In this document: positions 8,645-17,790 of the stretch, piece by piece
Layout of the letters: each line of letters opens with the position of its first letter
Position numbering within the stretch: position 1 is the stretch's first letter
Source of the DNA: an uncultured Pseudomonadota bacterium
Lineage (GTDB): Bacteria; Pseudomonadota; Alphaproteobacteria; Rs-D84
Reading direction: 5' to 3'
Assembly (NCBI GenBank): GCA_902762295.1
Contig: CACWNX010000001.1
Coordinates: 62,001-126,000 of the forward strand
Length of the DNA stretch: 64,000 bases
The notes under the pieces: model-generated
Database searches by the model: none
What the model was told of the DNA's origin: nothing
Seen by the model: the letters and a program-made list of their open reading frames with translations, nothing else
Program-made: the position numbers and the translations under genes

Positions 8645-9412
8645 TTATTGTATATCCGAAAACCGTTCGTCAATGTTTTGAACCGCGGTTGCAATTTTTG
8701 CCAGATTTGATTCCATCTTTGGCAACACACCAATTTCCCGATGGGATACACTTGTTTGCTTTGCCAAAACATCTTCCAGTGTCTGGAATATCGCGCCCTG
8801 GGCCAATTGCACCTGGAGTGCAAGGAAACCGACAACCAAACTGCCACCGAGTCCAAGCAGCGAACTGGTAAATGCGGTTGCCATACCCCCCAATGGCATT
8901 GATAAACCCGCCTGCATAGTTTCCAAGACACTTTCATCGTTGAAATTCAAATTACCAATCAGTTCGGCAAATCCACCAACCGTTAAAATCAACCCCAAAA
9001 ATGTTCCAAGTAATCCCAAAAATACCAAAGTATTCACAACATATCGTATGGATTCGCGGTCATCTTCGAATCGGACCAATATCATATCTAATATTCCGCG
9101 CAGCCCGTTTTCATTTAATTTTGCCGTTCGTGATCGCAACAGAACCGCGACCGAGTGCAATAAATGTGGCGGCAATTTCGCATTGCGATTCCCACGCCCG
9201 TACGCATTCAGCCAACGATGTTCCGGTAAAAGTGCAAAAATCTTAATAAAACAAAGGATTATTCCGAACAATGTCGTGCCAATAATCACACCATTAAGGT
9301 ATATGTTTGCAATCGCAATTGAAAAAAATGTGCGATAAAACAAGATAATAATGCACAATACTAATGCCGTGAAAAACGCCATAAGATTAAGGTTTTTGTG
9401 AAATTTATTCAT
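8645..9412 (-). CDS. MotA/TolQ/ExbB-family proton channel subunit
   Basis: About 255 residues from the ATG at 9412, chosen because GAGAG lies upstream; an ATG 7 codons earlier lacks a ribosome-binding site. Two membrane helices near the N-terminus (about 8-60) and two more around residues 125-145 and 175-205. The second pair has the MotA/TolQ look (VNTLVFLGLLGTFLGLILTV; SLLGLGGSLVVGFLALQVQ) with Thr and Gly at helix-packing positions. A coiled tail follows. It forms an operon with the MotB-like gene downstream and should provide the proton path of that stator-like complex. Promoter at 9436-9465. Confidence 0.82.
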   Translation of the reverse strand: MNKFHKNLNLMAFFTALVLCIIILFYRTFFSIAIANIYLNGVIIGTTLFGIILCFIKIFALLPEHRWLNAYGRGNRNAKLPPHLLHSVAVLLRSRTAKLNENGLRGILDMILVRFEDDRESIRYVVNTLVFLGLLGTFLGLILTVGGFAELIGNLNFNDESVLETMQAGLSMPLGGMATAFTSSLLGLGGSLVVGFLALQVQLAQGAIFQTLEDVLAKQTSVSHREIGVLPKMESNLAKIATAVQNIDERFSDIQ

Positions 9413-9435
9413 GATATTTCTCTCGTTACACATGT

Positions 9436-9465
9436 ATCATAGAAAAAACACCAAACCTGTGTCAA
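9436..9465 (-). promoter_or_regulatory. Promoter of the MotA/MotB-like operon
   Basis: Minus strand TTGACA (9465-9460), 18 nt, TATGAT (9441-9436). Confidence 0.65.
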
Positions 9466-9507
9466 ATCTTTTATTATGTGTGTGTACGGAAAGATTACAT
9501 AAAACAC

Positions 9508-9535
9508 TTGATTTTTTATAAAAAATTGTAATAAT
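9508..9535 (+). promoter_or_regulatory. Probable promoter of rpsF-rpsR-rplI
   Basis: TTGATT (9508-9513) followed 15-16 nt later by TAATAAT (9529-9535). The leader is about 55 nt. Confidence 0.5.
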
Positions 9536-9595
9536 TGCGCATGTTCCTGCTGTCGCTAATGGTGGTGACGGCTGACTTAAACCAAAGGAAATAAA

Positions 9596-9934
9596 ATGGC
9601 ATACTATGAAAGTGTCCTGGTTTTTCGCCAGGATTTGACCGAACCGCAGGTCAAAGAAAAAGCGGACAAATACGCAGGTATTATCAAAGAACTGGGCGGT
9701 GATGTTAAATCTACCGAATTTTGGGGATTGAAAAATCTGGCCTATATTATTCGCAAGAATCGCAAGGCACACTATGTTATGATGAACATTGAATTGCCGG
9801 GTAAATCTATTGCGGAATTAGAACGTCGTTGTCGCATTGACGAAGATGTTATTCGTTTCTTGAACGTTCGCGTAGAAAAATTGGCAGATGGACCATCTGT
9901 TATGATGAAAAAGAATACCGAGGAGGCAGAATAA
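9596..9934 (+). CDS. rpsF: 30S ribosomal protein bS6
   Basis: 112 residues, typical length. [15 protein letters not shown] is the classic S6 start, and the ferredoxin-like core ([25 protein letters not shown]) is intact. It binds 16S rRNA together with bS18 in the platform. First gene of the conserved rpsF-rpsR-rplI operon; its stop overlaps the rpsR start by one base (TAATG), implying translational coupling. Confidence 0.97.
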   Translation: MAYYESVLVFRQDLTEPQVKEKADKYAGIIKELGGDVKSTEFWGLKNLAYIIRKNRKAHYVMMNIELPGKSIAELERRCRIDEDVIRFLNVRVEKLADGPSVMMKKNTEEAE

Positions 9935-10161
9935 TGGCAGTTCGTGCAGCAATTTATCGTAAAAAATCTAACCCATTAAAGGGCAAGGTTATTGATTACA
10001 AAGATGTCAAAATGTTGGGGCACTATATAACCGAACGTGGTAAAATTGTGCCAAGTCGTATCAGCGGCGTTTCCCAGAAAGATCAACGGTTGCTGACAAC
10101 GGCAATTAAACGCGCGCGTCATTTGGGACTGTTGCCGTTTGTACGCAATAACATCGGATAA
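9934..10161 (+). CDS. rpsR: 30S ribosomal protein bS18
   Basis: 75 residues. Contains the S18 core ([34 protein letters not shown]). Partner of bS6 in the 30S platform. It overlaps rpsF by one base and is followed by rplI after 48 nt. Confidence 0.97.
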   Translation: MAVRAAIYRKKSNPLKGKVIDYKDVKMLGHYITERGKIVPSRISGVSQKDQRLLTTAIKRARHLGLLPFVRNNIG

Positions 10162-10209
10162 TTTAACTATTTGGGTATAACCCTAACTTAAACAATAAGG
10201 ACAGATAAA

Positions 10210-10794
10210 ATGAAAGTTATTTTAACAGAAAAAATTACTCGTTTGGGGACAATCGGCGATACAGTTGAAGTAAAAACCGGTTATGCGCGCAACTATCTGT
10301 TGCCGAATAACAAGGCGCTGCGTTGGTCGCGTGAAAATGTCGCGTTGTTCGAAGCACAAAAGGCCGAATTACAGGCGCGTCATGAAAATGCTAAGAAAGT
10401 CGCAGAATCCAAGGTTGATGCGGTCAAGAATGCAAAAATGTATATGATTCGCCAGGCGGGCGACACCGGTCAATTATACGGTTCGGTATCCAGCCGTGAT
10501 ATCGCACGCGAATTGAAACAGGTTGCAAATGTTGATGTGTCGTCGGCAATGGTTATGCTGGGGGCACCAATTAAATCAATTGGTGCGTTTGATACAAAAA
10601 TCGCCCTGCACCCGGATGTTATTGTTCCAATTAAGGTCTATGTCGCGCGTACCAGTGACGAAATTGAAGCATTGGTTGCAGGTAAAGTTCTGACATTTGG
10701 TACCAAGAAAGTTGAGGAAGACACCAAAGAAGAACCGGCAAAAGATGCAGAACCAGAAGTTGCATCAGAAACCAAAAAAACTGACGCAGAATAA
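10210..10794 (+). CDS. rplI: 50S ribosomal protein bL9
   Basis: 194 residues, longer than the usual about 150. The L9 N-terminal domain (MKVILTEKITRLGTIGDTVE; GYARNYLLPNNKAL), connecting helix and C-terminal domain are present. The last 28 residues are an added Glu/Lys/Ala-rich tail. A ribosome-binding site (AAGGACAG) precedes the ATG and a terminator follows at 10817. Confidence 0.96.
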   Translation: MKVILTEKITRLGTIGDTVEVKTGYARNYLLPNNKALRWSRENVALFEAQKAELQARHENAKKVAESKVDAVKNAKMYMIRQAGDTGQLYGSVSSRDIARELKQVANVDVSSAMVMLGAPIKSIGAFDTKIALHPDVIVPIKVYVARTSDEIEALVAGKVLTFGTKKVEEDTKEEPAKDAEPEVASETKKTDAE

Positions 10795-10816
10795 TTTGTT
10801 TTTATGTTGTATTTTT

Positions 10817-10842
10817 ACCCCGCGTATTGCGGGGTGTTTTTT
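10817..10842 (+). terminator. Terminator of rpsF-rpsR-rplI
   Basis: Stem ACCCCGC / GCGGGGT with loop GTATT, followed by GTTTTTT. Confidence 0.88.
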
Positions 10843-10855
10843 ACCCTGAATATAA

Positions 10856-10884
10856 TTGACTTTTATTGTATACTTATGTATTAT
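10856..10884 (+). promoter_or_regulatory. Promoter of the glycan operon
   Basis: TTGACT (10856-10861), 17 nt, TATTAT (10879-10884). A second possible -10 (TATAAT, 10891-10896) pairs with TTGTAT 18 nt upstream. Confidence 0.6.
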
Positions 10885-10926
10885 ATTTTGTATAATACTT
10901 CATGTTATGCCAAAGGTGAATTCGGT

Positions 10927-12024
10927 ATGAAAAATTTAATTGTCGGTTGTGGAATTTCAGGTGCAGCACTGGCGCGATTGCTTGCAGAATCTGGAGAAAC
11001 GGTGACAGTTATAGATTCAAAGAATCATATTGCCGGTAATATTTATGATTACTATCAGGATGGAATTTGTGTTCATAAGTATGGGACACATATTTTTCAT
11101 ACAAATAACAAAACAGTATGGGACTTTGTTGGTCGGTTTTGCCAATGGTATCCGTACCAACATCAGGTTCGCGGTCTGGTTGATGGTCAGTTGATTCCGA
11201 TACCCTTTAATTTGAATAGTTTATATATGGTGTTTCCAAATGAATTGGCAATTCGCATAGAGAAAAAATTATTGGATAATTTCGGATTTAATGTAAAGGT
11301 TCCTATATTAGAATTGCGCAAGAAAGATGATAAAGATTTGCAATTTTTGGCACAGTATATTTATGAAAAAATATTTTTGGAATATACATTAAAACAGTGG
11401 GGACAAAAACCCGACGAAATTGACCCATCGGTTTCGGGGCGTGTGCCTGTTTATATCGCACGTGATAATCGCTATTTCCAGGATAAATACCAGGGAATCC
11501 CGATTGGCGGGTACACCCAAATGGTTAAAAAAATGTTAGCCCATGAAAATATAACCGTTAAATTAAACACCGGATTTAAGCCCAGTATGAAATATGACAG
11601 ACTTTTCTGGTCGGGCAGTATAGATGAATTTTTTAATTATGAATATGGCGAATTACCATATCGCAGCGAAAGATTTGAATTCATAACATTTCCATACAAA
11701 AAATTTCAAGATGTTGCGGTGGTGAACTATCCGTGCAACTATGATTGGACACGAATTGGCGAATATAAGCATTTTTTGCGGGATGAATCTGAAAAAACAA
11801 TTGTGTCCTATGAATACCCAGAACCATTTGAAATCGGCAAGAATGAACGGTATTATCCGATTGCAAACGATAAAAATGCCGAATTGTACCAGAAATATTT
11901 GAAATTGGCGGCAAATAAACCAAATGTTTTTTTCTTTGGTCGATTGGGTGATTACAAGTATTATGATATGGACAAGGCCATCGCAAGATGTTTTGAAATT
12001 ATGAAAAATTTGGGGGAAAAATGA
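10927..12024 (+). CDS. glf: UDP-galactopyranose mutase
   Basis: 365 residues from ATG 10927, which has AAGGTGA upstream; the open frame extends further 5' but into the promoter. The N-terminal FAD-binding motif VGCGISGAALAR is clear, followed by the Glf signatures GTHIFHT (about residue 58) and PIPFNLNSLY, and the C-terminal block ending GRLGDYKYYDMDKAIARC. It is a flavoenzyme converting UDP-Galp to UDP-Galf in the cytoplasm, so galactofuranose is predicted in the surface glycan made by the genes that follow. Its stop overlaps the next start by 4 nt. Confidence 0.95.
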   Translation: MKNLIVGCGISGAALARLLAESGETVTVIDSKNHIAGNIYDYYQDGICVHKYGTHIFHTNNKTVWDFVGRFCQWYPYQHQVRGLVDGQLIPIPFNLNSLYMVFPNELAIRIEKKLLDNFGFNVKVPILELRKKDDKDLQFLAQYIYEKIFLEYTLKQWGQKPDEIDPSVSGRVPVYIARDNRYFQDKYQGIPIGGYTQMVKKMLAHENITVKLNTGFKPSMKYDRLFWSGSIDEFFNYEYGELPYRSERFEFITFPYKKFQDVAVVNYPCNYDWTRIGEYKHFLRDESEKTIVSYEYPEPFEIGKNERYYPIANDKNAELYQKYLKLAANKPNVFFFGRLGDYKYYDMDKAIARCFEIMKNLGEK

Positions 12025-13106
12025 CAAAAAAATTACCGAAATTATCTGTGCTAGTACCATGCTATAACGTTAAAAAATATGTTGATCAATGTTTGGCCAG
12101 TATTGCGAACCAGACATTAAAAGATATTGAAATTATTTGCATAAATGATGGTTCTACGGATTCTACATTGGATATAATCAAAAAATATGCAGATTCGGAT
12201 AAACGATTTGTTATCATAGATAAACAAAACGAAGGGTACGGAAAATCGATGAATCGTGGTTTAGATGCGGCGACCGGTGAATATATTGGTATCGTTGAAT
12301 CAGATGACTGGATTGATGCGGATATGTTTGAAAATCTGGTAAAGATTGCAGATGATGCAAATGCAGATGTGGTAAAGAGTAATTTTTTTACCTATACAAC
12401 GACCAATGGTGAAAATAATGTTTTGTGCAAATCGTTAAACCTGTGTCCTATGAATAAAGTCATTAAGCCGATGGAAAATACCGAAGTGTTTTTCTGTACT
12501 CCGTCAATATGGTCGGCCATTTATCGCAGACAATTTTTATTGGATAATCGTATCAGATTCTTGGAATCTCCGGGTGCAAGTTATCAAGATACCGGATTTA
12601 ATTTCAAGGTTTGGGCATGTGCAGAACGTGCATACTTGACCCCGAATGCATGGCTGCATTACCGGTGCGACAATGAAAATTCATCGGTAAAATCAACGGG
12701 CAAGGTTTTTTGCGTATGTGATGAATATGACGAAATTGAACGTTTCTTGGATGAACGCGGTACATACGACAATGATATGCACAAATTGGTTGCATATTTG
12801 AAAATGCGTACATATTTTTGGAATTTAAATCGGTTGGGTGGCGATGCCCGTACAAAGTTCGGCGAACGGTTTGCATCTGAATTTAAGCCGATTATATCAA
12901 ATCGCTATTTGACACACAGGGCTGTGGATGACCGATCATGGTACAAGTTGATGATTCTTATGCACCCACGAAATGTTTTTTATCGCATAATGCGCGGATT
13001 AGTGAATCTAAAGGCGGCATTTCTGAAAAAACGTATATATGGCAAACGTGCAATTTATTACCTGTTTGGGTGTGTGCCGGTATACAACAAAAAGGTAAAT
13101 AACTAG
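12021..13106 (+). CDS. Glycosyltransferase family 2
   Basis: 361 residues. GT-A fold at the N-terminus: LSVLVPCYNVKKY (about 8-20), INDGSTD (about 47) and the metal-binding ESDDW (about 93-97). The C-terminal third (about 230-361) is a Tyr/Arg-rich extension common in capsule and O-antigen transferases. It overlaps glf by 4 nt (ATGA), so it is translationally coupled and may use UDP-Galf, but donor and acceptor cannot be told from sequence. Confidence 0.9.
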   Translation: MTKKLPKLSVLVPCYNVKKYVDQCLASIANQTLKDIEIICINDGSTDSTLDIIKKYADSDKRFVIIDKQNEGYGKSMNRGLDAATGEYIGIVESDDWIDADMFENLVKIADDANADVVKSNFFTYTTTNGENNVLCKSLNLCPMNKVIKPMENTEVFFCTPSIWSAIYRRQFLLDNRIRFLESPGASYQDTGFNFKVWACAERAYLTPNAWLHYRCDNENSSVKSTGKVFCVCDEYDEIERFLDERGTYDNDMHKLVAYLKMRTYFWNLNRLGGDARTKFGERFASEFKPIISNRYLTHRAVDDRSWYKLMILMHPRNVFYRIMRGLVNLKAAFLKKRIYGKRAIYYLFGCVPVYNKKVNN

Positions 13107-13120
13107 TTTGGGGTGGATGT

Positions 13121-15763
13121 ATGTCAAAACGGCCAGATTTATCTGTTATTGTTCCGGTATATAATGTTGAAAAGTATTTGGCGACATGTTTGGATTCCTT
13201 GATTCACCAGACATTAAAAAACATTGAAATTATATGCGTCGATGATGGTAGCACAGATACCAGTCCGAAAATTTTACAAGACTATGCGGCGACCGATAAT
13301 CGTATTAAAATTGTCACCAAGAAAAATGGCGGACTGTCATCTGCACGAAATGCCGGGTTGGCGGTTGCATCGTCGGAATTTGTCGCCTTTGTTGATTCGG
13401 ATGATACGGTTTTACCCAGTGCATATGAACATGCATTATCATGTATGAATGACGATATTGATTTTGTACAGTTTGGAATTCAAATCGTTGACGATTCGGG
13501 GCATATTCAAAAAACGGATGATTATTACAAAATTAAATTTGTTGGTAAAACCAAAATAAATGCAGATGTTTTATCAAAATCAGATGTTTCCGCGTGTAAT
13601 AAGATATTTCGTAAATCGGTGATTGACCGTTGCGACATTCGGTTTCCGGACGGACTGTGGTACGAAGATGCGTATTTCTTTAACATTTATGCGATGAATT
13701 CAATGTTCGGTTTTTATATTCCGGATAATTATTATAACTATGTTCGGCGTGATGGTTCAATAATGCACCAGACATTTTCAAACAAACCGGGGCATAGTAT
13801 TGACCACCTGGTGATTGCGATTCGTATATATGAATATCTGGTCGCGCACAAGATGTTTGAACAATGGCGGCATTATTTTGGAAAAATATTTTTTGAATAT
13901 TTTGATTTTGCGTTGCGATACGAACACAGTGGAATTGGCCGGAAAAATATCTATGATATGGCGATTGATTTCCTGGATAAGCATCCGTTATTGTTTGCAG
14001 ATTTTTCAGAATTTTCGGCAATGGAAAATGTGTTGCGGCAACGGATGTGGCACGAACAGAGAATAAAAAAACTTGGTGGATTGTTAAAAATAAAACAAAA
14101 CCACCTAAATAAAAAATACTACTTTTTGGGTTTGCCGTTAATGCGGGTTAAATTTTGCGATGATACGGTGCGATATTATCCATTTTCACTTTGGTGTGTA
14201 TATAAAAAGAAAATGTTGCGCAGTCCGATGGTATCGGTTTTAATGCCGGTGTATAACGCCGAAAAATATTTGCGTGAATCAATTGATTCTGTTTTGAACC
14301 AGACATATAAAAATTTTGAATTTATTATCATAAATGATGGCAGCACAGATACCAGTCCAGATATTGTCCGTTCATATAATGATCCGCGCATAGTCTTTGT
14401 TGATAACAAGCAAAATTCGGGTTTGGTATCTGTCCTGAACCAGGGGCTGGATTTGGCGCATGGTGAATATATTGCGCGTATGGATGCCGATGATATTTCA
14501 TTACCAAATAGATTTGGAACCCAGATTGAATTTATGGAAACCCATCCAAAGGTCGGTGTTTTGGGCGCATCGTTTCATATTTTCGGTGGAATTGATAGGA
14601 TAGAAACCAAGAAAAAATATCCAAATTTGCGGTATGTTTTGAAAATTTCCCCGGTGGGACATCCGACGGTTATGATGCGTCGTTCGGTTATTGAAAAATA
14701 TGGTCTGCGATACGACCCGCAATATAAACATGCCGAAGATTATGAATTATGGATGCGAATACTTCGGTTTACAAAAATTGCGAATATGAATCGTGTTTTA
14801 TTGAACTATCGTTGGTCGGGCGATAATGTTTCGGCCCGACACGAATTAGAACAATATCAAAATTCGTTAATTATTAAACAAAAGGTTCGTCGCCAAATGG
14901 GGCGGTTTAATCGTCTGACCGGTTTTGTGGTTGATGATACGCAAATTTTGAATTGTTTGCGCGAACTAGGACAATTTACCTATATGCCAAACAGTGGAAA
15001 TGTTGGTGATATGCTGATTGCAAGCGCGACAATGCAATGGTTTGATAAGAATAAATTAAAATATAAACGCGCAAAGCGTAATGAAAATCCAGATGTGCTG
15101 GTTTATGGTGGCGGCGGGGCATGGACCGGTGATTATATAAAGTATATGGGTGATGTAATGTCAATGATGCAGCGGGCGAAACGGGTTGTAATTCTGCCGT
15201 CGTCATTTAATAATGTGCCTGAATTTATAAAGATGTTAGACAAACGATTTGTCGTATTTTGTCGTGAACAGAAATCATTTGATTATTTAAAATCTGCAAA
15301 TACCGGTGCAACAATTTTGCTAGATCACGATATGGCATTGCGTATGCGTAAAGTGCCGATGCGTTCGCCGGTTATATCGCGCACATTGGGACAGAAAATA
15401 AAGTTATTGAATAAATCTGTCAAAAATATCTCGCGGACGGCGAATTTATTCCGGACAGATGCAGAATCATTGGAAACACATGATACAGATTTTGATTTAT
15501 CGGATGCACTGGGTTGGTTTTCGGCATACACACCACGTCGGGTCATAGATACAGTTGCAAATGTGATGTTGCGCGCGGTGAATTGTTTTGATGTTGTTCG
15601 CACCGACCGGTTGCATGTCGGCATTGCGGCATTCTTGGTTGGTGCCGATGTTGAATTTTATGATAACAGTTATGGAAAAATCAGTGGCGTTTATAACAAT
15701 TCACTGATAAAATTAGCAAATGTTAAATTAAAGCAAGACAATAAGGAGAAGCAGTATGTCTGA
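13121..15763 (+). CDS. Three-domain fusion: GT2 - GT2 - polysaccharide pyruvyltransferase
   Basis: 880 residues. Domain 1 (about 7-230) is a GT2: LSVIVPVYNVEKY, VDDGSTDTSP, VDSDD (about 92). Domain 2 (about 372-600) is a second complete GT2: VSVLMPVYNAEKY, INDGSTDTSP, MDADD (about 454). Domain 3 (about 615-875) matches the polysaccharide pyruvyltransferase family: NSGNVGDMLIASA (about 623), YGGGGAWTG, DRLHVGIAAFLVGA (about 829). One polypeptide could thus add two sugars and cap a residue with a pyruvate ketal. It starts 14 nt after the previous gene and overlaps the next by 8 nt. The frame is continuous, so I see a true fusion. Confidence 0.88.
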   Translation: MSKRPDLSVIVPVYNVEKYLATCLDSLIHQTLKNIEIICVDDGSTDTSPKILQDYAATDNRIKIVTKKNGGLSSARNAGLAVASSEFVAFVDSDDTVLPSAYEHALSCMNDDIDFVQFGIQIVDDSGHIQKTDDYYKIKFVGKTKINADVLSKSDVSACNKIFRKSVIDRCDIRFPDGLWYEDAYFFNIYAMNSMFGFYIPDNYYNYVRRDGSIMHQTFSNKPGHSIDHLVIAIRIYEYLVAHKMFEQWRHYFGKIFFEYFDFALRYEHSGIGRKNIYDMAIDFLDKHPLLFADFSEFSAMENVLRQRMWHEQRIKKLGGLLKIKQNHLNKKYYFLGLPLMRVKFCDDTVRYYPFSLWCVYKKKMLRSPMVSVLMPVYNAEKYLRESIDSVLNQTYKNFEFIIINDGSTDTSPDIVRSYNDPRIVFVDNKQNSGLVSVLNQGLDLAHGEYIARMDADDISLPNRFGTQIEFMETHPKVGVLGASFHIFGGIDRIETKKKYPNLRYVLKISPVGHPTVMMRRSVIEKYGLRYDPQYKHAEDYELWMRILRFTKIANMNRVLLNYRWSGDNVSARHELEQYQNSLIIKQKVRRQMGRFNRLTGFVVDDTQILNCLRELGQFTYMPNSGNVGDMLIASATMQWFDKNKLKYKRAKRNENPDVLVYGGGGAWTGDYIKYMGDVMSMMQRAKRVVILPSSFNNVPEFIKMLDKRFVVFCREQKSFDYLKSANTGATILLDHDMALRMRKVPMRSPVISRTLGQKIKLLNKSVKNISRTANLFRTDAESLETHDTDFDLSDALGWFSAYTPRRVIDTVANVMLRAVNCFDVVRTDRLHVGIAAFLVGADVEFYDNSYGKISGVYNNSLIKLANVKLKQDNKEKQYV

Positions 15764-16847
15764 TGATAAGATTGTAAAATTTATTGATTGCTATATTCCT
15801 GTGACGACTTGTAATTTCAGATGCCATTATTGTTATATTACCCAGAATAAAAAATGGGCGGATAAATTACCAACGTTCAAATATCCACCTGCACTGATTG
15901 CAAAGGCACTATCAAAAAAAAGATTAGGTGGCACATGTTTATTAAATTTATGTGGTGGTGGCGAAACATTATTACCACCCCAAATGACAGAAATTACACG
16001 TTGTTTGTTAGAGGCAGGACATTATGTTATGATTGTTACGAACGGAACAGTATCCAAAAGATTTGACGAGATATTGTCATTGGATTCCGAATTGTTAAAG
16101 CGACTGTTTTTTAAATTCTCGTTTCAATATTTAGAACTTAAACGAACAAATTTATTTGATGCATTTTTTAGCAATGTACGAAAGGTAAAAAATAGTCCTG
16201 CATCATTTTCAGTGGAAATGACAACTGTTGATGAATTAGTTCCGCATATCGATGATATCAAAAAAATATGTATGCGCGAACTAGGTGCACTGTGCCATTT
16301 GTCAATTGCACGCGATGAATCAAAACCATCTATGCCCCGTCTGTCAAAATATACAGAAGCCCAGGCACGCAAGATATGGGGTGATTTTGATTCCGCAATG
16401 TTTAAATTTAAATTGCCATTATTTGAAAAAAAGAGAACAGAATTTTGTTACGCTGGTCGTTGGTCTTATTTAGTGGATTTTGGAACGGGTGCGCTTATGC
16501 CTTGTTATGGTTGCGGAGTTGTTCAACATATTTTTGATAATATTTCAGAACCAATAAAATCTTGTCCAATAGGAAAACATTGTCCGAATGCACATTGTTG
16601 GAATAATCATGCATTTTTGTCTTTTGGTGATATTGTCGGGTTTTATGCACCAACATTTGCCGAGATTCGCGACAGAATCTGCACCGATGGATCACATTGG
16701 TTAAAACCAGAATTTCAAAATATATTTAATCAAAGGCTGGATGAAAACAATGAACATCTTTCTGAAAAAGATATATTGAAATATAACCGGTTATATAAAA
16801 GGAATATATTATTTAAGCACTTGAAACATTTGTTTGGTATCAAGTAA
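15756..16847 (+). CDS. Radical SAM enzyme with cysteine-rich C-terminal region, in a glycan cluster
   Basis: 363 residues. The canonical cluster motif C19-x3-C23-x2-C26 (TTCNFRCHYCYI) is followed by CGGGETLL, the SAM-contact GGE element. The C-terminal half has more cysteines (CYAGRW about 231, MPCYGCG about 249, CPIGKHCPNAHC about 271), resembling a SPASM/Twitch auxiliary-cluster region. A strong Shine-Dalgarno (AAGGAGAAG) lies inside the end of the preceding gene; the 8-nt overlap ties it to the operon. The substrate is unknown; the context suggests sugar or lipid-linked glycan modification. Confidence 0.85.
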   Translation: MSDDKIVKFIDCYIPVTTCNFRCHYCYITQNKKWADKLPTFKYPPALIAKALSKKRLGGTCLLNLCGGGETLLPPQMTEITRCLLEAGHYVMIVTNGTVSKRFDEILSLDSELLKRLFFKFSFQYLELKRTNLFDAFFSNVRKVKNSPASFSVEMTTVDELVPHIDDIKKICMRELGALCHLSIARDESKPSMPRLSKYTEAQARKIWGDFDSAMFKFKLPLFEKKRTEFCYAGRWSYLVDFGTGALMPCYGCGVVQHIFDNISEPIKSCPIGKHCPNAHCWNNHAFLSFGDIVGFYAPTFAEIRDRICTDGSHWLKPEFQNIFNQRLDENNEHLSEKDILKYNRLYKRNILFKHLKHLFGIK

Positions 16848-16861
16848 AAAAGGTAATAAAA

Positions 16862-17764
16862 ATGTTTAAAAAAATTATTCGTTTGTTTAAATATTTTTCT
16901 ATAAAACGTTCTGTAAAAAACAATCCGTATCAGGCGATAGTTATGATTGATGGTGGAATATGTTCACAAATTCATCAGTGGCGCATTGGCGAAGCGTTAA
17001 GAGCCAAAGGCATAGATGTTGAATATGATATTTCATGGTTTGATGATTATGGTAAAGATATCAATGGTAAATTTGTCAGAAATTTTGATTTGTTAAAAAC
17101 TTTTCCAAAAATACCATTTAAACGAGCAAGTGATGCGAAAATTTGGTATTTCAAAAAACATTTTTCTTATTGCGAACAAGTTGATGGTGTGTTTGTTTCG
17201 TCAAAATTACCAAAATATTTCGGATATTATTATCCATCGTATTACCAAGATTTATTACCATTTAAATATATTGTGCCTGTGTCTGTGTTGGATGAACGTA
17301 ATGCCAAACTGGCAAGGCAGATAAAAAAGGAACAACATGCAATTGGTGTTCATGTACGTCGTGGTGATATGGCAATTACTCAGCATAATTGGGTTGTTTG
17401 TCCACCGGAATATTTCATAAATGCCGTAAATTATTTTATAAAAAAATATAAAAATGCATCGTTTTATTTCTTTTCGGATGAACCTGATTGGGTTCAAGAT
17501 AATGTATTAGTGCATTTGAATAATATAAAGAATAAAGTTTATTTGGTATCGCATAATGGTTCGGACAAAGGGTATATGGATTTAGCACTTATGTCATATT
17601 GTGAACATTTTGTCGCATCTCAGGGTAGCATGGGTCAGTATGCGAATATGTTAAATCATAATAAGAATAAAATATTAATTGTACCCAAACAACCTGGTGC
17701 TTCAGATATCAAGGTTTGGCATAATTTATCAGATGTAATTGCGCGTCCATCGTTAATCCAATAA
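16862..17764 (+). CDS. GT11-family fucosyltransferase (alpha-1,2-type)
   Basis: 300 residues. Diagnostic family motifs: the N-terminal GGICSQIHQW (family consensus GGLGNQLFQ, here divergent), VHVRRGDM (about residue 164, GDP-fucose-binding HxRRxD), FYFFSDEPDW (about 200) and a C-terminal SQGSMGQYANML. GT11 enzymes transfer fucose alpha-1,2 to galactose, consistent with the galactose-modifying glf in the same operon. No GDP-fucose synthesis genes are in the window. Last gene of the operon; the terminator overlaps its stop codon. Confidence 0.82.
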   Translation: MFKKIIRLFKYFSIKRSVKNNPYQAIVMIDGGICSQIHQWRIGEALRAKGIDVEYDISWFDDYGKDINGKFVRNFDLLKTFPKIPFKRASDAKIWYFKKHFSYCEQVDGVFVSSKLPKYFGYYYPSYYQDLLPFKYIVPVSVLDERNAKLARQIKKEQHAIGVHVRRGDMAITQHNWVVCPPEYFINAVNYFIKKYKNASFYFFSDEPDWVQDNVLVHLNNIKNKVYLVSHNGSDKGYMDLALMSYCEHFVASQGSMGQYANMLNHNKNKILIVPKQPGASDIKVWHNLSDVIARPSLIQ

Positions 17765-17790
17765 ATCGGGCAAATGCCCGATTTATTTTT
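17762..17790 (+). terminator. Terminator of the glycan operon
   Basis: Stem TAAATCGGGC / GCCCGATTTA with loop AAAT, followed by TTTTT. It starts at the fucosyltransferase stop codon. Confidence 0.88.

Noticed and set aside
7496-9412. Zorya-type phage defence system (ZorA/ZorB)
   Set aside because: Only the channel and OmpA-domain pair is present; no ZorC, ZorD or ZorE genes flank it.
9437-9772. Minus-strand frame of 111 codons
   Set aside because: Antisense to rpsF and overlaps two promoters.
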